NCBI GenBank assembly: GCA_013334865.1
Contig: JAAXWS010000001.1
Span: forward strand, 155,830-219,829
DNA length: 64,000 bases
Direction of reading: 5' to 3'
From: Chlorobiaceae bacterium
Lineage (GTDB): Bacteria; Bacteroidota; Chlorobiia; Chlorobiales; Chlorobiaceae
In this document: positions 52,205 through 59,419 of the stretch, piece after piece
How the letters are laid out: the number at the start of each line of letters is the position of its first letter
How positions within the stretch are numbered: the first letter of the stretch is position 1
The notes under the pieces: model-generated
The model's database searches: none
What the model saw: the letters and a program-made list of their open reading frames with translations, nothing else
What the model was told of the DNA's origin: nothing
Made by a program: the position numbers and the translations under genes

Positions 52205-53932
52205 TCAGAAATACACGACGCCTTGCAGCCAGAATCGGCTTTTGTCGGCCCGGCCGTCGGTGTTGTTGCCGTCGGTGTTGCGCCCGGCGTTTTCGCCGAT
52301 GGCGTGGGCCCAGCTTGCCCGCACGCTGGCCCGGCTCGAAAACCAGCAGTTCAGGCCGATGCCTGCGCCTTGCAGCCAATAGTCGTTGCTATCGGTGGCG
52401 TTGACGACGTCGCCGCTGTACCGGTCGTGGTTGAGCGTGATATGGCCGGCATCGTAAAATCCGCTGAGCTGGATTCGTCCCCATGACGGCGGCAACGGCA
52501 GCGAGTAGCGCAGTTCGGCGCTGAGCAGCTGGCCGTCGTCCCCTGAGGCTTCGCCTACGGGGTAGGCGCGGACTCCGCCGGGGCCGCCGAGCGACATTTT
52601 TTCGCTGGAATCAAGGTTGCCGCCTGCGAACTGGGCGGTACCGGCAATCGTGAGGCTGAGCTGTTCGGTGATGCGCTGGAGACGCGACAGGCCGGCGTTG
52701 TATCGGGCATAGCCGCCTTCGGCGCCGGTCAGGCTTATGTCGGCGATGGATTCATGCAGCCTGCCGGTGGTGACGCCCAGGCTGAAGGTACTATAGCCGC
52801 CTCCGTTGAACCGGTCGTAACGGTCTCCGTTGATGCTGATCGTGGCACTGTTGACCTGTCGGTTGCGGATGTCGATATCCGATTTGCTGTCGACCAGCGA
52901 CCGGTACCCGTAAGCGGCATTTACCGTCAGGTTGGCGGTGCTGCTGCGCACCACCGGGTAACTCACCCCTGCGTCGATGATATTGCCGTTGCCTTTGTAT
53001 TGCAGGTCGGCCAATTCCTGGCCGAGTTCATAGCGCATGCCGGTATACGCCAGGTTTGCCCGTATGCCGTCAAAGCCGATGGGGAAGCTGTATCCGACGC
53101 GCCCTTGGGCAAGACCGGAGGATTCGGTCAGCAGCATGGAGATCTGATCGCCACGATGCAGCGGGTCGTTCACGGAGAGTGTCGCGGTTGCCCGCCATGT
53201 CCCTGTATAGCGATTGCCCTGATTGTCGCCCGTGACCGTGCCGGAAATGACCGGCCCTTCGGCGACATCCACTTCGAGCCCGCTGGCGCCGGCTTGCTTG
53301 CCGGAGACGATCGAGGCTTTTGCGGAGACGCCCGGCAAATCGTTCATGAGCAGAATGGCGCGCCTGAGTTTGCCTTCATTGATCGGTTGACCGGGGTTCA
53401 GGGCCTTGCTGGCGATTCCGCGGAGGAGATCTTCGGAGATCCTGGCAGTCCGGTCACGCCTGACGGTGACCTTGCCATCGCTTTTCACCTGGGTGACAGC
53501 AATATGTATGATTCCGGCGGTGATGTCCTGCGACGGGAGGTAGGCCTTCGCCTGATTGAATCCCTTTGCCCGGAAGGCGGCGGTAACGGTGTCGGCAAGA
53601 CGCTGCAGCTCCCCGAACGAGAGGCTTTTGCCTATGGCCGGGGCAACCATGGCCTTGAGTTCCGCTTCGCTCGCAAGGCCCTCGTAGCCGCTGAACGTGA
53701 AGCCCCTGACACCCACCCTGGTGCCGTCATCGGCGTTGGACGGCGCACCCGTTGCCTCTTCGGGAGGAGCCACGGACTCTCTTGCCCGGGGCATGGCCTG
53801 CTGCTGGTCGCGCAGTATACTGCCCGCATCCGGGACTGCGGCGGCTGAACCCGTAGCGGCAGGAAGGGTGAGCGAGAGAAGCAGCAGGAACCCAGTAAGG
53901 GGAAACGCTTTGATCTTGGGAATATGGGGCAC
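52205..53932 (-). CDS. TpsB outer-membrane secretion pore (ShlB/FhaC family)
   Basis: The 575-residue Omp85-family protein exports the TpsA partner. It has a signal peptide (about 1-32), a periplasmic linker, two POTRA-like domains (about 70-235), and a 16-stranded barrel. The POTRA start has RVGVRGFTFSGYEGLASEAELK. The L6 loop signature is VRAYPVGEASGDDG (VRGY-like), and the C-terminal strand ends WLQGVVYF, an aromatic end typical of barrel proteins. It lies 88 bases upstream of tpsA on the same strand. Both partners needed for two-partner secretion are therefore complete. Substrate specificity is inferred from adjacency. Confidence 0.95.
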   Translation of the reverse strand: MPHIPKIKAFPLTGFLLLLSLTLPAATGSAAAVPDAGSILRDQQQAMPRARESVAPPEEATGAPSNADDGTRVGVRGFTFSGYEGLASEAELKAMVAPAIGKSLSFGELQRLADTVTAAFRAKGFNQAKAYLPSQDITAGIIHIAVTQVKSDGKVTVRRDRTARISEDLLRGIASKALNPGQPINEGKLRRAILLMNDLPGVSAKASIVSGKQAGASGLEVDVAEGPVISGTVTGDNQGNRYTGTWRATATLSVNDPLHRGDQISMLLTESSGLAQGRVGYSFPIGFDGIRANLAYTGMRYELGQELADLQYKGNGNIIDAGVSYPVVRSSTANLTVNAAYGYRSLVDSKSDIDIRNRQVNSATISINGDRYDRFNGGGYSTFSLGVTTGRLHESIADISLTGAEGGYARYNAGLSRLQRITEQLSLTIAGTAQFAGGNLDSSEKMSLGGPGGVRAYPVGEASGDDGQLLSAELRYSLPLPPSWGRIQLSGFYDAGHITLNHDRYSGDVVNATDSNDYWLQGAGIGLNCWFSSRASVRASWAHAIGENAGRNTDGNNTDGRADKSRFWLQGVVYF

Positions 53933-54007
53933 CGGGTAGATGTTTATCGATTATCGGGAATTTCACGTTCGTGTCGTCATCAGGCCAGGCTGCTTCTGGC
54001 AGGCGCT

Positions 54008-54283
54008 TTACGCGCATGGTATCCGGAGCACTGTCCTGCACTGTTCAAGGATATCCTCGCCACCAAGCCCCATCGCCTCCGTGTACGCCCGGAGATAATA
54101 GTAGACGTAGACGTTTGGCAGAAAACTGAAGTCGCACGCTTCGAGCTTCTCCAGATAAGGCTTCTGAATCCTGATGAGCCGGCTTACCTCCTCAACGGAG
54201 AGCTGCTTTGCAAGCCTGCCGGCTTTCAGCTTGTTTGCCAAAAGCTCCAGCGAACTCATGTCCGTTGCGGAACCTGCCATCAC
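54008..54283 (-). CDS. RodZ-like helix-turn-helix protein, HTH domain only
   Basis: The 91-residue protein is a single HTH_25-type domain: LELLANKLKAGRLAKQLSVEEVSRLIRIQKPYLEKLEACDFSFLPNVYVYYYLRAYTEAMGLG. This is the pattern of the N-terminal part of RodZ (GxxLRxxRExxGLSxxExAxxLxIxxxYLxALExxd). The transmembrane and periplasmic parts of RodZ are missing. It is placed 75 bases upstream of tpsB. It could regulate the adhesin operon or interact with MreB (inference). Start codon uncertain: GTG or ATG around 54283, or the Met at 54257-54259. Confidence 0.7.
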   Translation of the reverse strand: MMAGSATDMSSLELLANKLKAGRLAKQLSVEEVSRLIRIQKPYLEKLEACDFSFLPNVYVYYYLRAYTEAMGLGGEDILEQCRTVLRIPCA

Positions 54284-54437
54284 GAACCCGGGTTATCATC
54301 ATGGAACGAAGGCAGAGCCCTCAGCCGGAATGCACGCCCCCCATTTTCCGGGGTGGCCCCATGTTTTGCCGTGCGGCCAAGGGCATGTACTCATCTTCGG
54401 TGCGGCTTCGCCACACTCCTCCTGTTGAGATATGCCA

Positions 54438-54983
54438 TCAATGTTTCTTTTCGCCTTTTGCGTAGGTTATATACAGGGCTCCGGAAATAAGGATAATCCC
54501 GATACACAGGTATAATAGATCCAAGGCCGAACCATAATTATTACTCATGGACCTTTCCAGAAAAGTCACGATCAATATCATCAGGACGACTTTCCCGATA
54601 TTTCCCTTGAGATCATCAAGGGTTTGAATGTTCAGCAAATTCGGACGCGAATCGGACGTTCGGCTAGCGGGATCTATCTTGCTGATGAACAACTCATAAA
54701 TCCCCATGCTGAAAATGAGCAGCACGGTGGCAAAAAGGTAATTGTCGACCGAATTGATCAATAACGGGACGATTCGCTCCACATGATCCGTCTCGACCTT
54801 GCCCAGGTTGTTCAGTTGCTCAAGAAAAATGCGCGTCCCATCCACAATCAGCAGTGTCCCCTTTATGTACATGATGACAGACGCGACCATGGCGCCCAGC
54901 ACCGGAGTCAGGACGATAAATCGCATGTTGAACAACAGCGACTCAAAAGTGTTTTCAATAAAGCCGTCAAATTTCCTGGCCAT
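54438..54983 (-). CDS. YqhA/UPF0114-family membrane protein
   Basis: The 181-residue protein matches the UPF0114 pattern. Three or four hydrophobic helices are present (about residues 20-42, 80-100, 128-145 and 155-175). The segment INSVDNYLFATVLLIFSMGIYELFISKID is close to [27 protein letters not shown] of E. coli YqhA. LDDLKGNIGKVVLMILIVTFLERSM matches the following region. Function unknown. It lies 65 bases downstream of the channel-like gene, and may form an operon with it. Confidence 0.85.
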   Translation of the reverse strand: MARKFDGFIENTFESLLFNMRFIVLTPVLGAMVASVIMYIKGTLLIVDGTRIFLEQLNNLGKVETDHVERIVPLLINSVDNYLFATVLLIFSMGIYELFISKIDPASRTSDSRPNLLNIQTLDDLKGNIGKVVLMILIVTFLERSMSNNYGSALDLLYLCIGIILISGALYITYAKGEKKH

Positions 54984-55048
54984 AAAGCAACGAATGAATT
55001 TTTATATCAAATCAATCAATATCCCCGGGAATCAAGGAGCCTGGCGTT

Positions 55049-57223
55049 TCAATAAAAAGTGATCAGTGTGATCATAAAGAAGATGCAACTGTAGAGCGGC
55101 CAGTATAAGTATCTGAAAAAAATGCCGTGCTTGTGCCTGAAAAGGAATCCTTTTTGTTTCGTAATGAAGATCACCAGTATCACGTTAACCAGCATGGCGA
55201 AATAGATCATAAAATATATTTTCTCGACATAGAGGATGCCTGACGGAGCCAGCTGCGTCCGGACGCTCTGCATCGATATCACCAGGAAGATCGTAAAGGC
55301 CGATCCGATGGCGGTCGCCTCCTTGGCGTCGAAGTTGAACGACTCCCGTGTATCGAGGTCGTTGGTGATCATATAGACGCCGGAATACAGGATTATCAGA
55401 ATGATGAAGATCGGGATCATCACGGAGATGAAAATGGTGATCCAGTCTCGCTCAAGGGTGATTTTCAGGACGAGGTCCTTCATCGTGGCAGCGCCGACGA
55501 GTTCACGGCGCCCATAATCGATCGATTGTGACTGTTCTGAAAAATTGAAGTAGGTATTGATATGATTCCAGCCGGATATGGAGAAATCCGCAGGCACCAT
55601 GGATTTGGCTGAAGGGGCGGTGATTTTGTATGACGCAATATCAGGGATGAGGACTATGGATTCGAACTTCTTCGGTTGACGCATCCTGATCTGGACGGTG
55701 ATCCTGTCGAACGGGTACATGGAGCTCCTGAAATCCTGCTGAAGCCGTGTCGCAAAATTCCATCCGACGACCTTATAACCATTTTCCTCTACGCGGTAGA
55801 TCTCGTACATCTTGGTTTCGATCTGATCGGGAAACAGCACCCCCAGGGCACGAGCGGGATCCGCATCGGAAGGAATCCTCTGCCACAGCGTCCCGTAGAT
55901 GTCTGCCGTTCCATTCGGCTCTGAAACAGAAACAGAATTGACCATGATCCCGGTCTGGATAAACTGAGGGGAGGGGGATTGGGTAAGCTGTGCCTTGCCG
56001 GCCTGATCTTTCTTGTACTGCTCTACCTGGGATGTGGTGGTGATACAATTATCCTCATAGGGGGACACGGTTCCCCTGGTGATCTGGAGCGCCCACATAC
56101 ACATCAGGCCTGATATGAACACCCCGCTCGAGAACCAGGAGAAGAAGCTTAACCTCCTGGGGAAATTAATAGCCGGTGCTGCGGCAAACAGAACGACATA
56201 AAGCCCGGTGATCAAGAGTAAGGCCATCAGGACAGACAACAACAGCATCAGCTGCTGTTTCAGGTACGTGTCCGACAGGGAAAGGTCATCGATCAGCAGC
56301 GACACTCCCGCATACCATCCTGTTGAGGCCACAGGTTCAAAACGGATAACGCTCTTCTGCTTGTTGATCAGGTCTTTCTCACAGATGCTGACCGCGGTTT
56401 TAGCCGTGAATGCGTTCAGGAGGTTATTGCAGTTATCCGACCTATATGTTTTTTTTGCATAATTAAGCAGGTCGAAATTGTTGACGATCAGGTTTTTATC
56501 CGGATGGTCCAGCGTCATGCCGTCACCGTCAACAAGAAATCTGTAGCCGTACTCTCCCAACGCCTTATTATCCGTCGACTTCTGAAAATCATCGGCAGAG
56601 AGCCTCGCCGAAACCACCCCGACCGGCACGCTTTTGCCGGAAGGTGAAATCGCGTAGATCCTCTGTTCATATGCCAGAATCATAGCCTTTTCGCTCTTGT
56701 GCCAGGAGGCTTTCTGCCATCCGTCCTTAAGAGCGGCCGAATCGGCCTGCGGTGATCCGGGCTTGGCATCGGACTTCCCGGGGACGCTCACGTCCATCAT
56801 GCGCGTGATGCGGGCGAAGCCCTGGGGCGACAGGCCCCTGCATACCGCCATGGAATCGGATTTGGAGAAAAATCTGACTGAATAACGGCCCGGAACACCG
56901 GAGGGATTAGTGCTGAGGATATCGATCGCTCTTTTCTCATCCACACCCTTCCCGCCTATGGCAAGGGCAAGCTCCTTGACCGTTCGCTCGATGCCACCGG
57001 CCATTTTGTCGATTTTTCGAGCGTCTGCCATGGCGCCATTGCGCGCCTTTGCATTGATCTCATTATTGTTTGAATAGAGCCGGGTGGCCAGGCTGGCTGA
57101 CAAATAAATCAGCACGGCCAGCAGCACTCCCATCAGCAGGAGAACGACTGATTTTACTTTGTTGTAGAGGGCCTTGTTTTCCTTCGGCAAGGTCGTCCAT
57201 TGCTCTATTTGGTCTAACAACAT
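55049..57223 (-). CDS. Cache sensor domain fused to a pentameric ligand-gated ion channel-like module
   Basis: This 724-residue membrane protein has TM1 (about 24-46), an extracytoplasmic Cache-like domain (about 50-315), two helices (about 324-347 and 356-382), an extracytoplasmic beta domain (about 420-592), and four helices at the C-terminus (594-618, 636-655, 665-688, 700-722). The beta domain shows TGIMVNSVSV at its start, YPFD at 503-506 in the place of the Cys-loop/Pro-loop motif, and SGW near 550. The last four helices have the order, spacing and MIP proline in M1 of GLIC-like channels. The two halves together suggest a ligand sensor that drives a channel. Nothing is known about ion selectivity. 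Confidence 0.6.
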   Translation of the reverse strand: MLLDQIEQWTTLPKENKALYNKVKSVVLLLMGVLLAVLIYLSASLATRLYSNNNEINAKARNGAMADARKIDKMAGGIERTVKELALAIGGKGVDEKRAIDILSTNPSGVPGRYSVRFFSKSDSMAVCRGLSPQGFARITRMMDVSVPGKSDAKPGSPQADSAALKDGWQKASWHKSEKAMILAYEQRIYAISPSGKSVPVGVVSARLSADDFQKSTDNKALGEYGYRFLVDGDGMTLDHPDKNLIVNNFDLLNYAKKTYRSDNCNNLLNAFTAKTAVSICEKDLINKQKSVIRFEPVASTGWYAGVSLLIDDLSLSDTYLKQQLMLLLSVLMALLLITGLYVVLFAAAPAINFPRRLSFFSWFSSGVFISGLMCMWALQITRGTVSPYEDNCITTTSQVEQYKKDQAGKAQLTQSPSPQFIQTGIMVNSVSVSEPNGTADIYGTLWQRIPSDADPARALGVLFPDQIETKMYEIYRVEENGYKVVGWNFATRLQQDFRSSMYPFDRITVQIRMRQPKKFESIVLIPDIASYKITAPSAKSMVPADFSISGWNHINTYFNFSEQSQSIDYGRRELVGAATMKDLVLKITLERDWITIFISVMIPIFIILIILYSGVYMITNDLDTRESFNFDAKEATAIGSAFTIFLVISMQSVRTQLAPSGILYVEKIYFMIYFAMLVNVILVIFITKQKGFLFRHKHGIFFRYLYWPLYSCIFFMITLITFY

Positions 57224-57366
57224 GAGTCGGTACAGATGAACAGCGTTGAATAATGCAATGGCACAACAGTATCATGAATCACGCATTCAGTGCGGGCACT
57301 GCACAATGCGGCAGGCAAGATGGTCGTGGCGGGGAAAATCATGATCACCCCGCCAGGTACGGAACG

Positions 57367-57588
57367 TTAATAGTAATAAAGCCAGGCCTCTACAAGCGTC
57401 CGCAATTCCGGGTCACTGATATGGACAAGGACGGACTCGATTTCTTCCTCGGTACACGTAAAGCCGTGGCTGTTGATAAAGGCCAGCCTCCCGGTGAAAT
57501 CATCCTCCTCAATCTCTATGAGATGATCGCGGAACGATTCGTCCGTTTCCAGCTTTTCAATGAACGCCTTTGCTTGATCTAAAGACAT
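57367..57588 (-). CDS. Nif11-like small protein
   Basis: The 73-residue protein begins MSLDQAKAFIEKLETDESFRDHL, the signature of Nif11 proteins, then LAFINSHGFTCTEEEI. Nif11 domains often serve as leader parts of ribosomally made peptides, but here no double-Gly cleavage site follows; the end is LVEAWLYYY. It is a stand-alone copy with a GGGAGG ribosome site. Its position 143 bases upstream of the channel-like gene on the same strand is notable. No peptide-modifying enzymes are in the window. Confidence 0.8.
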   Translation of the reverse strand: MSLDQAKAFIEKLETDESFRDHLIEIEEDDFTGRLAFINSHGFTCTEEEIESVLVHISDPELRTLVEAWLYYY

Positions 57589-57965
57589 GTCGGGGCCTCC
57601 CGGGATATAGTTTAATAGTAGATGATGGTTTGGTATCTATTGGCAGGGCTACTATCCGATAATGTGGAGCAATAGTTGAACAATCGTCATCTGATATATG
57701 ATTTTATCGGATAACGATTGTTAATGCATATTTAAAGCGATCAAAATAAAGCGACGGAAATAGCCTGACAATATATGCGCGCAACAAGTGTTCAGGATAA
57801 AACGATACCAGCTGCTCTCAAGTGAACGATATTCCTGATTCTGTTCTGACATGATCCGGAGACAACGCGGGAGTCGATCATGGATTCGGTGTAATCTTGT
57901 TATCACTTGTTGCTACCGGGGCAATTCCCCATGTCGGGCGAACCGGTACACGGACTGACGGCGAC
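57589..57965. other. AT-rich intergenic region with interleaved inverted repeats
   Basis: This region of 377 bases between the cytochrome and Nif11 genes holds no gene. TATCCGATAA (57653-57662) pairs with TTATCGGATA (57704-57713), and AACAATCGT (57679-57687) pairs with ACGATTGTT (57714-57722). The two perfect repeats overlap in space, about 65-135 bases upstream of the Nif11 start, as expected of a regulatory site or alternating RNA hairpins. The rest, up to the cytochrome gene, shows nothing recognisable. Confidence 0.5.
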
Positions 57966-58403
57966 CTATTGATACTTCTCGATGGGTTCGCGTCTATCCG
58001 GAGTTGACTCCGAGGCCCTGGCATTCAATTTCGAGATCATATAGGTGATCGCGTTTTTTATCTCACCATCGCTAAGCTCCGGGTTCCCGCCTCTTGGAGG
58101 CATCGTTCCCTTTTTGCCTTCATATCCCTGAGATGCCTTTTCGAATAAAACTCCCGTCCCCGCTGCAGTGAGAGGTTCCCAGGCACTCCTGTCTCCGGGT
58201 CTGGGCGCGCCACCGACCCCGCTGTCGTGGCATCCGGAACAATTGGATTCGTAAACGCTTTGCCCGACTGATTTTTCGACCACAGTGGAATCGGCTGCCC
58301 TCGACTCATGCGGCTCACTGCGCCCGGGAGGTTGTTCGGCGCTACATCCTCCGAGGAGAACAAGAGCGAAAAACACCAGAGGCATGAGGCACTTCAAAAT
58401 CAA
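57966..58403 (-). CDS. Monoheme c-type cytochrome lipoprotein
   Basis: The 145-residue protein has a signal peptide with lipobox LLGGC (about 16-20), a low-complexity linker of about 25 residues, and one heme-binding motif CSGCH (residues 55-59). A distal Met is in GTMPPRGG. The layout is that of class I cytochromes c of the c-555 type. It probably hands electrons between periplasmic donors and the reaction centre or a quinol oxidase-like partner. Its tail, EPIEKYQ, is polar. The gene is a single unit. Confidence 0.87.
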   Translation of the reverse strand: MILKCLMPLVFFALVLLGGCSAEQPPGRSEPHESRAADSTVVEKSVGQSVYESNCSGCHDSGVGGAPRPGDRSAWEPLTAAGTGVLFEKASQGYEGKKGTMPPRGGNPELSDGEIKNAITYMISKLNARASESTPDRREPIEKYQ

Positions 58404-58671
58404 CCCTACAATTTTCGACTTAAGAGTAGCGGTAAGGAGTGGAAAACAGCGTCAAACAACCGGGTTTCGCCCTCACTTTTTGAGGTAATGATACGTATTT
58501 CACGCAGGTCCATTCAAGGCATTAAATGTCATATCTTGGCACATCTATATCACGGAATATGATAACAGGTTGCAATAAAAGTCCCCTGGCCGCCAAATTC
58601 TCATTTGTCGGCTTGATGATCGTTCCGCCATCCAGGACTGTCCCTGGTCTGGCGAGGAGATGAAGTGACAA

Positions 58672-59415
58672 TCAGTCTACAGCGATATCGGCACTGAAGC
58701 TATAGCCGACAGTATGGGCCGTCTTGATGGGATCGAGCAACTGATAGGACACCATTTTGCTCCGCAGGCGATTGATGAGGGATTGCAGCGAATGGTTGCC
58801 GGATTCGTTGTTGATATAGCCGAGTTTCTCCAGCAGTTCGGGACGCGAGACAACTTTCTGCGGGGTAGAAACGAGCAGCACCATAAAATCAAGCTCTTTG
58901 GTGGTGAGTATGATGCTGTCGCCCTGCGGGGTCTGCAGTGTCCATTGCTTGCTGATGAGTCGCCATGTTCCGGTTGACTGCTGCTGCGGCTTTTCGATGG
59001 TGAACTGCCTCGGGGCCGAGGATTCGGCAAGGCGGCGGAGAAGCGAGGCGATGGCGGCGGAGAGCTGGCGAAAATCGACCGGCTTGACCAGGTAGACGTC
59101 AGCACCGGCCTGTTGACCGGCAAGCTGGTCCTCGATGCTAGCAAGTGCCGTAAACATGATGATACGCATGTCGGTGTTCTTCCGGACGTATTCGGTCAGG
59201 ACCATGCCGCTCTGGTCAGGGAGGCCAACGTCCAGTACGGCCACCGCATACGGCTCGGCGAACATGCACTGATAGAACTCGTGAGCCGAGCTTACCCCGG
59301 TGACCTCATATCCCTCAAGCGTCAGGTATTTGACGACGCTGTTACGAAGGGGTTGGTCATCTTCGACGATGATGACCCTTGCGCCTGCTTTTACAGCTTG
59401 ATTCTCCTGTGCCAT
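58672..59415 (-). CDS. OmpR-family response regulator
   Basis: The 247-residue protein has an N-terminal receiver (VIIVEDDQPLRNSVVKYL, phospho-Asp in AVLDVGLPDQSG, FTAL, and the Lys in VYLVKPVDF) and a C-terminal winged helix (SIILTTKELDFMVLLVSTPQKVVSRPELLEKLGY and NRLRSKMV). It binds DNA as a dimer when phosphorylated. The start at MAQENQAV (59413-59415) is preferred; a longer frame runs 27 codons upstream into the kinase gene. The kinase stop lies 4 bases upstream, so the two form a two-component pair. The targets are unknown. Confidence 0.93.
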   Translation of the reverse strand: MAQENQAVKAGARVIIVEDDQPLRNSVVKYLTLEGYEVTGVSSAHEFYQCMFAEPYAVAVLDVGLPDQSGMVLTEYVRKNTDMRIIMFTALASIEDQLAGQQAGADVYLVKPVDFRQLSAAIASLLRRLAESSAPRQFTIEKPQQQSTGTWRLISKQWTLQTPQGDSIILTTKELDFMVLLVSTPQKVVSRPELLEKLGYINNESGNHSLQSLINRLRSKMVSYQLLDPIKTAHTVGYSFSADIAVD

Positions 59416-59419
59416 AAGC

